Of a DNA stretch of 64,000 bases, positions 56,841 to 64,000 are shown in pieces. The position numbers were made by a program, and so were the translations under genes. How positions within the stretch are numbered: position 1 is the stretch's first letter; each line of letters starts with the position of its first letter. Under the pieces are notes generated by a model. It did no database searches, had not been told where the DNA came from, and saw only the letters and a list, made by a program, of their open reading frames with translations. The DNA is from Massilia sp. MS-15 (GTDB taxonomy: Bacteria; Pseudomonadota; Gammaproteobacteria; Burkholderiales; Burkholderiaceae_D). The stretch spans positions 186,001 to 250,000 of the forward strand of contig NZ_JAIWIA010000001.1 of assembly GCF_020176695.1 (NCBI RefSeq), written 5' to 3'.

Positions 56841-57764
56841 TCAGGCCAGCGCAGCCCCCGGCCGCGCCGCCAGCAACCGGCGCCAGGCCGGTAGCGCCGC
56901 GTCCCAGAACGCCGCCAGCGATGCCGGCCGGCCGAGTCGCGGCTCCAGCTCCAGTTGCAGGAAACGCGCGGCCTGCAGCAGCGCTTCCACCGCCCCTGCC
57001 TCGTCGCCCGGGGCCAGCGCCAGCGCGCCGGTCTGCTTGGACAGTTTTTCGCCCTCGGCATTGCGCACCACCGGCACGTGCAGGTAGCGCGGGGTCGGCA
57101 CCCCGAGCACGCGCTGCAGGAAGATCTGGCGTGGCGTCGAGTCGAGCAGGTCGGCACCGCGTACCACGTCGGTGACGCCTTGTTCCGCATCGTCCACCAC
57201 CACCGCCAGCTGGTAGGCCCAGAAGCCGTCGGCACGCTTCAGCACGAAGTCGCCCGACTCGGCCGCCAGGCGCTGGCTCACGTCGCCCGCGAAGCGGTCG
57301 GTGAAGCCGACCACGTCGTAACCCGGGTCCGGCACCCGCAGGCGCAGGCTGCGCATGGCGCGTCCTTGCGGCAGCCCATGGCGGCAGGTGCCCGGATAGA
57401 TGGCGGCGCCGTCGGGTGCGAAGCCGAGGCGCGAGTCGGCGATCTCGCGCCGGTTGCAGCCGCAGGGATAGGTGTGGGCGGCGATGCGCTCGGCCGCCGC
57501 CTGGTACAGGTGCTTGCGCCGGCTTTGCCACACGACCTCGCCGTCAGCCCGCATGCCCAGCCGTTCGAGCAGGGCCAGGATGGCTTCGGCCGCGCCGGGC
57601 ACGCTGCGGCCCTCGTCGATGTCTTCGATGCGCACCAGCCAGCGGCCGTGGTGCGCCCGCGCGTCGAGATAGCTGGCCAGGGCCGCGACCAGCGAGCCCG
57701 CGTGCAGCGGGCCGGTCGGGGACGGCGCGAACCGGCCGACGTAGGGAGGATTCAGGTGCATCAT
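56841..57764 (-). CDS. gluQRS: Glutamyl-Q tRNA(Asp) synthetase
   Basis: GluQRS, about 307 residues, a truncated glutamyl-tRNA synthetase that puts glutamate on queuosine 34 of tRNA-Asp. The HIGH-type motif is [13 protein letters not shown] and the KMSKS-type motif [11 protein letters not shown] zinc site is given by [10 protein letters not shown] and a later CRHG. The anticodon-binding part of normal GluRS is missing, as expected. The start is one of two adjacent ATGs at 57764/57761. The longer in-frame extension covers the next gene and is rejected. Confidence 0.93.
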   Translation of the reverse strand: MMHLNPPYVGRFAPSPTGPLHAGSLVAALASYLDARAHHGRWLVRIEDIDEGRSVPGAAEAILALLERLGMRADGEVVWQSRRKHLYQAAAERIAAHTYPCGCNRREIADSRLGFAPDGAAIYPGTCRHGLPQGRAMRSLRLRVPDPGYDVVGFTDRFAGDVSQRLAAESGDFVLKRADGFWAYQLAVVVDDAEQGVTDVVRGADLLDSTPRQIFLQRVLGVPTPRYLHVPVVRNAEGEKLSKQTGALALAPGDEAGAVEALLQAARFLQLELEPRLGRPASLAAFWDAALPAWRRLLAARPGAALA

Positions 57765-57811
57765 GGGTGGATGATACCCGCAGCGCGCACGGTGCGTGGC
57801 GGGCCGGCGCG

Positions 57812-58300
57812 CTACTTTCCGGTGGCGATCAGCTTCGTCACCTGCCCCGCCACCTCGTTCGGTACCGCCATCGACAGCTGGTAGTGCACGATCTCGAAGC
57901 CGGTGGCGGTCTTGCGGATCACGCCGCTGGCCATGCAGGGGCCCATGTTCGGGGTGTCGAGCAGTTCGTCGAACCAGATCAGCGACTTGTCCGCCGAGGC
58001 GTAGACGTTGCGGCGGGTGGCCTTGAAGCTCCAGGCCGACTTGCGTTCGAAGTACTTCCTGGCCCAGGCCTTGAACGCGTCGCGCTGCCACAGTTCAGTG
58101 CGGTCGGTGCCGATGTAGACGCCGTCCGCGGCGATCTTGTCGAAATACGCCATGCGCGCGTGGGCGGCGTCGTCGTGCCATGCGTCGACGAAGGCGTTCA
58201 CCTGGCTGGCCAGGGCGGGATCGGCGGGGGCGGCCCGGGCGGTGTTGAGCATGCCCAGGAAACCCAGGCAAAGGATGGCGGCGGCAAGGAGTCGTGGCAT
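57812..58300 (-). CDS. Secreted NTF2/SnoaL-like protein
   Basis: A 162-residue protein with a signal peptide (1-23, [20 protein letters not shown], cut after ARA) and an NTF2-like/DUF4440 domain: [33 protein letters not shown], then [20 protein letters not shown] and [15 protein letters not shown]. Such domains are found in many unrelated enzymes and binding proteins, so no activity is claimed. The start at 58300 is set by the signal peptide. It is divergent from the two-component system at 58441. Confidence 0.83.
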   Translation of the reverse strand: MPRLLAAAILCLGFLGMLNTARAAPADPALASQVNAFVDAWHDDAAHARMAYFDKIAADGVYIGTDRTELWQRDAFKAWARKYFERKSAWSFKATRRNVYASADKSLIWFDELLDTPNMGPCMASGVIRKTATGFEIVHYQLSMAVPNEVAGQVTKLIATGK

Positions 58301-58440
58301 GGCGGCTTTCGGTAGCGGTCGGGAAGGCTTCAATGCGAAGCGCGTGGAAACCTGTTTACGATAATGCAAGCCTGTCCGTTTGCCAACGCCGCCGGACCGA
58401 TGGATGGCTGAACACGGCAGCTGTGCACTAGAATAGGCGG

Positions 58441-59157
58441 ATGCGCATCCTGATCGTCGAAGACCACCCTGACATCCTCGCCAACCTCTACGGTTTCCTG
58501 GAACCGCGCGGCCACCAGCTCGATTCGGCCCGCAACGGCTATGGCGGACTGGCGCTGGCGTCCGAGCACGACTACGATGTGATCGTGCTGGACGTCATGC
58601 TGCCCGGCCTGAGCGGCCTGGAACTGTGCCACAAGCTGCGCACCGAACTCGGCAAGCCAACCCCGGTGCTGATGCTTACCGCCCGCGACAGCCTGAGCGA
58701 CAAGGTGGCCGGCTTCGACAGCGGCGCCGACGACTACCTGGTCAAGCCCTTCTCGCTGGTCGAACTCGAAGTGCGCCTCAAGGCGCTGGTGCGGCGCGCG
58801 GCATCGGCCCACGCGCTGCATGCCACCCTGCGCTTCGGCGAATTGCGCTACGACCCCGAGATGCAGGAAGCCAGCCGCGCCGGCGTGCCGGTGCAGCTCA
58901 CCCGCACCGGCTACACGCTGCTGCGCTGCCTGCTGGCGGCGGCGCCGCGCATCGTCAGCCGCGAGACGCTCGAACAGGCCGTGTGGGGCGACGACCGTCC
59001 CGACAGCGACGCCCTGCGCACCCACATCCACGCCTTGCGCCAGGCGCTCGACAAGCCCTTCGCCACACCGATGCTGCAGACCGTCGCCGGCGTCGGCTAC
59101 CGCCTGGTGCAGCCGGAACCGGACCCTCGCCCGGCCGAGCGCGATGCGCCGCGCTGA
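58441..59157 (+). CDS. OmpR-family response regulator of the eptA locus
   Basis: A 238-residue regulator. The receiver has phospho-acceptor D51 in VIVLDVMLPGLSG, acidic E7-D8 and KPFSLVELEVRLKALV. A winged-helix domain with TRTGYTLLRCLLAAAPRIVS and DALRTHIHALRQALD follows. It overlaps the sensor kinase by 14 bases and is followed by eptA, so it is likely to control phosphoethanolamine addition to lipid A in the manner of PmrA, although no conserved PmrA box was identified. Confidence 0.93.
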   Translation: MRILIVEDHPDILANLYGFLEPRGHQLDSARNGYGGLALASEHDYDVIVLDVMLPGLSGLELCHKLRTELGKPTPVLMLTARDSLSDKVAGFDSGADDYLVKPFSLVELEVRLKALVRRAASAHALHATLRFGELRYDPEMQEASRAGVPVQLTRTGYTLLRCLLAAAPRIVSRETLEQAVWGDDRPDSDALRTHIHALRQALDKPFATPMLQTVAGVGYRLVQPEPDPRPAERDAPR

Positions 59158-60406
59158 CTCGCTGAAGCGGCGCATCGTCATCGCCTTTGTCCTGTTCGGA
59201 CTGGGCGCCTCCGCCCTGTTCGCCGCGATCGCGGCGATCGCGGTGGAAGGCATCGAGGTACAGCTGGTCGACAAGCGGCTCGAGGCCGCCGTGGCCTGGG
59301 CCGCGCCGCGCCACACCGCCGGCCTGGACGTGGACATGCCGGCCGGCCTGCGCTTCCAGCGCGGCGCGGCGATTCCCGCCCCGCTGCGCGGCCTGGCCGA
59401 CGGCGTGCACAAGGTCGACGTTGGTCCCACCCGCCTGCACGTGCTGGCCGGGCACGACGCGCAGGGCGGCTGGGTACTGGTCGACCATGAAAGCGACTAT
59501 GACAAGATCGAGCTGGTGGTGTACTCGATGTTCGCCGCCGTGTTCGTCGGCTTCATGCTGCTGGCCACGCTGCTGGGCGGCTTCCTCGGCACGCGCGTGG
59601 TGACGCCGATCCGCGAACTGGCGCAGGCGGTCGGCCAGGACAGCGTCCCGCCGGCCCTGACCGGGCGCAAGGACGAACTGGGGGTGCTGGCCCGCGCGCT
59701 GCAGGCCCACACCGCGGAGCTGCGCGCCTTCCTCGACCGCGAACGCTACTTCACCGGCGACGTCAGCCACGAGCTGCGCAGCCCGCTGACCGTCATCATG
59801 GGCGCCGCCGAGATCCTGCTGCAGGACGCCCCGCCCGCACTGCGCGCCCCGGCCGAGCGCATCTACCGCGCCGCCCGCGAAGCGGCGGAATGCGTCACCG
59901 TGCTGCTGTTGCTGGCGCGCTCCCCCGAACTGGGGAGCCAGGCTCCGGTCGACCTGGCCAGGGTCGCGCGCGACGAAGCGGACAAGTACCGTTCGCTGGT
60001 GGCCGGCAAGCCGGTCGCGCTGCGCTTCGAAGAGAGTGCGGCGCTGGCGGTGCGCGCGCCGCGCGAGCTGTGCGCGGCCGCGATCGGCAACCTGGTGCGC
60101 AATGCCTGCCAGTACACCGACGCCGGCGAGGTCGTGCTGCGGGTGCTGCCCGGCCGGGTCGTCGTCGAAGACACCGGGCCCGGCCTGCCGCCCGCCGTCG
60201 TCGCCACCCTGGGCAGCGGCGGCGGCGTGCCGTCCAGCGGGTCCGGCGGCACCGGCCTCGGGCTGGCGCTGGCGCGCCGCATCTGCGACTTCCTCGGCGC
60301 CAGCTTCGCCTACGAAGCCCGGGCCGAAGGCGGCAGCCGCTTCACCATCGGCTTCGCGCCGGATCCGGGTTCACGCCGGCCTAACGTCCCGCTGACGGGG
60401 GGCTGA
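59144..60406 (+). CDS. Sensor histidine kinase of the eptA locus
   Basis: A 420-residue membrane kinase. Helix 1 is about 9-33 and helix 2 about 122-146; the periplasmic sensor between them is short (about 85 residues). A HAMP-like segment (GTRVVTPIRELAQAVGQ), HisKA with H209 in GDVSHELRSPLTVI and a HATPase domain (GSGGTGLGLALARRI) follow. The ATG at 59144 lies inside the regulator gene; the longer in-frame reading through the regulator is rejected. Similar kinases sense cations or membrane stress in PmrB-like systems; the signal here is unknown. Confidence 0.9.
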   Translation: MRRADSLKRRIVIAFVLFGLGASALFAAIAAIAVEGIEVQLVDKRLEAAVAWAAPRHTAGLDVDMPAGLRFQRGAAIPAPLRGLADGVHKVDVGPTRLHVLAGHDAQGGWVLVDHESDYDKIELVVYSMFAAVFVGFMLLATLLGGFLGTRVVTPIRELAQAVGQDSVPPALTGRKDELGVLARALQAHTAELRAFLDRERYFTGDVSHELRSPLTVIMGAAEILLQDAPPALRAPAERIYRAAREAAECVTVLLLLARSPELGSQAPVDLARVARDEADKYRSLVAGKPVALRFEESAALAVRAPRELCAAAIGNLVRNACQYTDAGEVVLRVLPGRVVVEDTGPGLPPAVVATLGSGGGVPSSGSGGTGLGLALARRICDFLGASFAYEARAEGGSRFTIGFAPDPGSRRPNVPLTGG

Positions 60407-60472
60407 CGCCGCGCTTCGTATCCTTGCCAGGACTGCCGCCATTCCGGCTGCGCGCCCTGAAACGATACCGAA

Positions 60473-62110
60473 GTGCACAAGCTCTCCTCGCCGCGCATCA
60501 GCGCCAACCTGCTGGTCTTTGCCGTCTCCCTGCTGCTGGCCAGCGCCGCCAACATCAACTTCTGGTCGGCCTTCATCCACGCTGTCGGCGGCGTTTCGCT
60601 GGCCCGCCTGCCGCTGCTGGCGGGCAGTTTCGCCATCGTGCTGCTGCTGTTCCACGCGCTCCTGACCCCGTTCAGCTTCCGCTTCGTCGCCAAGCCGGCA
60701 CTGATCGCCTTCCTCCTGATCGCCTCCGCCTCGGCGTGGTTCATCAACGAATACGGCATCCTGATCGACCGGACCATGATCCAGAACATGGCCGAGACCG
60801 ACCTGCGCGAGGCGGGCGAGCTGCTGAACTGGCGCCTGGCCGCCTTTGTCGCGCTGACCGCCGGCCTGCCTTCGCTGCTGGTGGCGCGGGTGCAGGTCCG
60901 GTTTCCTTCGGGGGCGCGCGGTCTGGCGCAGCGGGCCGGCATCGCCGCCGGCGCGCTGGCCGCGGCCGTCATCCTGCTGGTGCTGCTGTTCAAGACCCTG
61001 GCGCCGGCCGTGCGCGAGCATCGCGAACTGCGCTACCTGCTCACGCCGACCAACGTGGTGCAGGCGCTGAATGGCTACCTGCGCCAGCGCTGGAGCAAGC
61101 CCACGCCCTTGACCCCGATCGGCCGCGACGCCGTCAAGGGCAGCCGCTGGGCCGGCCAGGCGCGCCGCACGGTGACCGTGATCGTGGTCGGCGAGACCGC
61201 GCGCGCCGCCAACTTCTCGCTGGACGGCTATGTGCGTCCGACCAATCCGCTACTGGCGCGCGAACCGGGATTGATCAACTTCACCCGGGTCCGCTCCTGC
61301 GGCACCGCCACCGCGGTGTCGGTGCCCTGCGTATTCTCCGCCCTCACCCGCGAGCACTACGACGACAGTAGCGCCGTCAACCAGGAAGGCCTGCTCGACG
61401 TGCTCGCGCACGCGGGCTTGCGCGTGCTCTGGCGCGATAACAATTCGGGCTGCAAGGGCGTCTGCGCGCGCGTGGAATTCGCCGACCTGTCGGCGCCGGC
61501 GCCCGGCAAGCCGCATTGCAGCAGCGACGAATGCCATGACGAAGTCCTGCTCGACGGCCTGCCGGAACTGATCCGGCGTCCAGGCAAGGACCTGGTCGTC
61601 GTCCTGCACCAGAAGGGTAGCCACGGTCCGGAATATGCGAAGCGCTATCCGGTAGGCTTCGGCCGCTTCGGGCCGGTGTGCGAGACCAGCGAATTCGAGC
61701 GCTGCACGCGTGCCGCGATCGTCAACGCCTACGACAACACGATTCTCTACACCGACACCTTCCTGGCGCGCACCATCGACATGCTGCGCGCGGCAGCGCG
61801 CGACAGCGACCTCGACACCTCGCTGCTGTACTTCTCGGACCACGGCGAATCGCTCGGCGAAGGCAAGCTGTACCTGCACGGCGCGCCCTACCTGTTCGCG
61901 CCCGATGAACAGACCCATGTGCCGATGATGCTCTGGATGTCGGACGGCTTCAGCCAGCGCTTCCGCATCGACCGTGCCTGCCTGCAGGCGCGGCGCGACC
62001 AGGCGCTCTCGCACGACAACGTGTTCCACTCGGTGCTCGGCATGCTGAACATCGAGACCGCCGTCCTGAATCCCCGCCTCGACCTGTTCCATGCCTGCGT
62101 TCGCAACTGA
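60473..62110 (+). CDS. eptA: Lipid A phosphoethanolamine transferase (EptA-like)
   Basis: A 545-residue enzyme. Five N-terminal membrane helices (within about 1-165) are followed by a periplasmic sulfatase-fold domain with the catalytic Thr T242 in VVGETARAANFSLDGY. YFSDHGESLGEGKLYLHGAPY holds the zinc-binding Asp and His. It moves phosphoethanolamine from phosphatidylethanolamine to lipid A and so lowers affinity for polymyxin-type peptides. It begins with GTG, 66 bases after the sensor kinase, and is followed by a broken PAP2 gene. Confidence 0.93.
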   Translation: MHKLSSPRISANLLVFAVSLLLASAANINFWSAFIHAVGGVSLARLPLLAGSFAIVLLLFHALLTPFSFRFVAKPALIAFLLIASASAWFINEYGILIDRTMIQNMAETDLREAGELLNWRLAAFVALTAGLPSLLVARVQVRFPSGARGLAQRAGIAAGALAAAVILLVLLFKTLAPAVREHRELRYLLTPTNVVQALNGYLRQRWSKPTPLTPIGRDAVKGSRWAGQARRTVTVIVVGETARAANFSLDGYVRPTNPLLAREPGLINFTRVRSCGTATAVSVPCVFSALTREHYDDSSAVNQEGLLDVLAHAGLRVLWRDNNSGCKGVCARVEFADLSAPAPGKPHCSSDECHDEVLLDGLPELIRRPGKDLVVVLHQKGSHGPEYAKRYPVGFGRFGPVCETSEFERCTRAAIVNAYDNTILYTDTFLARTIDMLRAAARDSDLDTSLLYFSDHGESLGEGKLYLHGAPYLFAPDEQTHVPMMLWMSDGFSQRFRIDRACLQARRDQALSHDNVFHSVLGMLNIETAVLNPRLDLFHACVRN

Positions 62111-62689
62111 TTCCCTGCCTGCCACCGAGGCTGAAGCGGACGCCCCGGCCTGTTCATCGGCGCCGCGCTGGCCGACGCGCGCTGGCCGCAGGCGCCGCTC
62201 GACCGGCACTATGCGCGGCTGCGGCTGCGCGTGATTGCCTGGGCGGCCGTGCTGGTGCCGCTCGTTACCAGCCTGCTCAAGCAGACCAGCAACGCCTACT
62301 GTCCCTGGGACCTGGCGCGCTACGGCGGCGCCGCGCCCCATCCGCGCCTGTCCGCGTCCTTGCCGCCTGGCGTCCTGCCCGGCCATTGCCTGCCGGCCGG
62401 CCACGCCTCGAGCGCGCTGTGGCTGGTATCGCTGGTGGTGCTATGGCTGCCCGGTCCGCCACGGCGCGCGCTGCGCGCCCTCGGCCTGTGCCTGTTGCCG
62501 GGGCTGGCGCTGGGCTGGATGCAGCAGATGCGCGGAGCGCACTTCCTGAGCCATACGCTGTGGTCGGCCTGGATCGCGTGCGCCATCGTAGCCGCCCTGA
62601 TCGCGCTGCTGCAGGGAGGCGAAGCGCGCCCCGCTAGCGGTGGTATTTCCCGTCGCTTTCAGGCTGGTATTCGATGCCGCGCACGGTGA
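62091..62689 (+). pseudogene. Broken PAP2-family phosphatase gene
   Basis: An ATG at 62091, inside the eptA end, opens a frame reading MPAFATDSLPATEAEADAPA that runs out of phase into a stop. In another frame from about 62150 an intact PAP2-like C-terminal part is read: LFIGAALADARWPQAPLDRH, SLLKQTSNAYCPWDLARYGG, CLPAGHASSALWLVSL and QMRGAHFLSHTLW. The usual first helices are missing, and no ATG, GTG or TTG starts the second frame before 62231. This fits a deletion that also shifted frame. The 3' end overlaps rnk by 56 bases. Confidence 0.7.
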
Positions 62690-63041
62690 GTGCGAACATG
62701 GCGCCGTCCGGCCGCTCCCAGCGGATGGTGTCGCCCACCTTCAAGCCGAGCAGTGCGGTGCCGACCGGGGTCAGGATCGACAGCTGGTCGGGCTGGCCGG
62801 CCATGTCCTTCGGATAGGTGAGCGTCATCGTCACCTCTTCCTCCGCGTCGTCGAAGGAAAAACGCACGCGCGAGTTCATGGTGACCACGTCGGGCGGGAT
62901 GTCCTGGGGTTCGGCCAGGGTGGCGCGGCCCAGTTCTTCGAGCAGGGCGTCGCGCGCGGCGACTTGCGAGGCCGGCACGGCATCGAGCATGCGGTCGAGG
63001 CGGTCCATGTCCAGCCAGGACACGAGGATGGTCGGTTTCAT
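62634..63041 (-). CDS. rnk: Regulator of nucleoside diphosphate kinase (Rnk), GreA/GreB C-terminal fold
   Basis: Rnk, 135 residues. A short N-terminal coiled coil (VSWLDMDRLDRMLDAV, ... DALLEELGRATLAE) and a GreA/B-type C-terminal FKBP-like domain (VTMNSRVRFSFDDAEEE, ILTPVGTALLGLKVGDTIRW) are clear. Rnk binds RNA polymerase but lacks the acidic finger needed for transcript cleavage. The ATG at 63041 follows CAGGAGT. A well-formed promoter lies about 320 bases upstream, leaving a long leader. Confidence 0.92.
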   Translation of the reverse strand: MKPTILVSWLDMDRLDRMLDAVPASQVAARDALLEELGRATLAEPQDIPPDVVTMNSRVRFSFDDAEEEVTMTLTYPKDMAGQPDQLSILTPVGTALLGLKVGDTIRWERPDGAMFALTVRGIEYQPESDGKYHR

Positions 63042-63394
63042 TGTCTACTCCTGATAGGGTGCCCGCGCCATGGCGGGCGGATGGCGTACCGGCGCCAAAG
63101 GAAGCCGGCTGGCGCGATAGTCGAAGATGCGGGGCGCTCGGGAGGACGGAAAAACGCGTGCGGACGGTCCTCACCGAGCCCGGACGAGCCAGGCGAGGTT
63201 GCGCGAGGACTGCTGCACCGCTCGCGACACGGCCGCGCAATCACGCTCCACGGACGCGGCAAAGCCCCTGCCCTGGCGGCAGGCGCCCGAGTGCGGCGAT
63301 GGAAAGCGTGGCGAATGCATGGGTGGACCGGTCTGGGAGCGTCTGGGTGAAATGGCGGGACTGTCAGGCCAGTATAGCCTTTCCAGCGAATCCG
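63042..63394 (-). other. Long leader or intergenic region before rnk
   Basis: The 353 bases hold no convincing gene. On the minus strand a 49-codon reading frame (63320-63171, starting MHSPRFPSPHSG) lies in the stretch transcribed from the promoter at 63371, but it has no ribosome site. It might be an upstream ORF or a chance frame. Confidence 0.35.
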
Positions 63395-63398
63395 TCAA
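63371..63398 (-). promoter_or_regulatory. Promoter upstream of rnk
   Basis: On the minus strand TTGACG (63398-63393), a 16-base spacer and TATACT (63376-63371). It overlaps the last bases of the gene at 63395 and would start near 63364, about 320 bases before the rnk ATG. Confidence 0.6.
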
Positions 63399-64000
63399 CG
63401 GCGCGCCGCCCGTTCGCGCCCGGCGCAGGCGGCAAAGGGCAGCAGGAATGGATACAGGCCCCACACCGCGCGCCCATCGACGCGCACGCACAGGGCCGCG
63501 TACAGCGGCGGCAGCGCCATCAGGGCCAGCAGCCCCGCCAGCGGCCGCACGACAGGCGGCGCGCCGCGCCAGCCCAGCAGCGCGAGCGGCGCCACCAGCA
63601 CGGCGCTGCCGGCGATCGACGCCAGCGAGCGCCAGTCGCCCAGCGCGCGCAGCACCTGGCGCCAGCCGGGCGTCCAGCGATAGGCCGGCAGCCCGGTGAC
63701 CAGCCACCAGCGCACCGCGACGATCCACGCGAGCGCCGCGGCCAGCACGGCCAGGCCGGGCAGGATGGCGATGCGGCGCATCGCGACCAGCCACACCAGC
63801 AGCAGGATGTTCTCTTCGCGCACGGCGGTGCCGGCCAGGCCGGCCGCGGCCGCCAGCCAGGGCTGGCCGCTCACCACCCCGAGCACGAAGGCGGCACGCG
63901 CGCAGACCGAACCGGGATCGACCACCAGGTAGGGTGCATACCAGAAGGTCGGCAGCGAGACGATCAGCAGCAGCCCGGCCGCCACCGCCCGGCGCGGTCC
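63395..64000 (-). CDS. Multi-pass membrane protein, cut by the window edge
   Basis: The frame stays open to the window end, so the start lies beyond 64000. The visible 200 residues have about six membrane helices (LLLIVSLPTFWYAPYLVV, ILPGLAVLAAALAWIVAV, SAVLVAPLALLGW, PLAGLLALMALPPLYAALCV) and loops with GTAVREENILLL and RVDGRAVWGLYPFLLPF. The style recalls membrane glycosyltransferases of the GT39/GT87 kind but no catalytic motif can be seen in this part, so I give no function. Confidence 0.6.
   Translation of the reverse strand, partial: GPRRAVAAGLLLIVSLPTFWYAPYLVVDPGSVCARAAFVLGVVSGQPWLAAAAGLAGTAVREENILLLVWLVAMRRIAILPGLAVLAAALAWIVAVRWWLVTGLPAYRWTPGWRQVLRALGDWRSLASIAGSAVLVAPLALLGWRGAPPVVRPLAGLLALMALPPLYAALCVRVDGRAVWGLYPFLLPFAACAGRERAARR

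Overview
The window looks like a chromosomal segment of a high-GC betaproteobacterium of the order Burkholderiales, most likely family Oxalobacteraceae (Massilia/Telluria/Duganella-like). This is inferred from gene order (hfq-hflX-hflK-hflC-hisZ-purA; ndk-rlmN-pilW-rodZ-ispG-hisS-yfgM-bamB-der; surE-pcm-nlpD-rpoS) and from protein character. No rRNA operon, CRISPR array, insertion sequence or prophage is visible. Coding density is high, and most long overlapping reading frames are high-GC shadows that I left out.

Layout. 0-2.6 kb: a small response regulator, a double-receiver hybrid histidine kinase and a small HNH protein. 2.7-3.95 kb: three tRNA-Asn(GTT) genes on the minus strand, each with its own -10 box and terminator, with an alpha/beta-hydrolase gene between the second and third. 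4-11.3 kb: an aromatic/aspartate aminotransferase divergent from uvrB, an orphan RES-domain protein, a PAS hybrid kinase, a MarC-type membrane protein and an Lrp regulator. 11.5-28.4 kb: a block of sixteen minus-strand housekeeping genes from ndk to a phosphoribosyltransferase, covering nucleotide metabolism, RNA modification, pilus and cell-shape proteins, isoprenoid and histidine-related functions, outer-membrane assembly, ribosome GTPases, Hfq and the HflKC complex. 28.6-36 kb: a Bax-inhibitor-1 membrane protein, rlmD, the surE-pcm-nlpD-rpoS stress cluster and a quinone oxidoreductase. 36-47.5 kb: a DinG/YoaA helicase, a PP2C-like protein, zapE and the 2-oxoglutarate dehydrogenase genes sucA-sucB-(PspC/SHOCT)-lpdA.

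47.8-52.3 kb is the most interesting module. A near-perfect Fur box overlaps a promoter that appears to start transcription at the first codon of a PepSY-type membrane gene. Genes follow for a secreted DUF2271 protein with an exact ApbE flavinylation motif, a secreted DUF4198 protein, the FMN transferase ApbE and a membrane-anchored flavodoxin/FAD/NADPH reductase. Together they suggest an iron-repressed electron route from NADPH across the inner membrane to a covalently flavinylated periplasmic protein.

52.3-64 kb is accessory: a KGG stress protein, a two-component system whose sensor has a Pro/Ala-rich periplasmic segment and which sits beside a Pro-rich secreted protein, several small genes, gluQRS, a second two-component system followed by eptA (lipid A phosphoethanolamine transfer) and a broken PAP2 phosphatase gene, rnk behind a long leader, and a membrane protein cut by the window edge.

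Five copies of an interspersed palindromic repeat (ends GTAGGGTGGGC / GCCCACCCTAC) occur only between genes, at 14.8, 23.5, 29.4, 35.9 and 41.3 kb. Three proteins have active-site motifs lacking a key residue: the hydrolase (Ser to Ala), the RES protein (Arg to His) and the PP2C protein (Asp to Gly).
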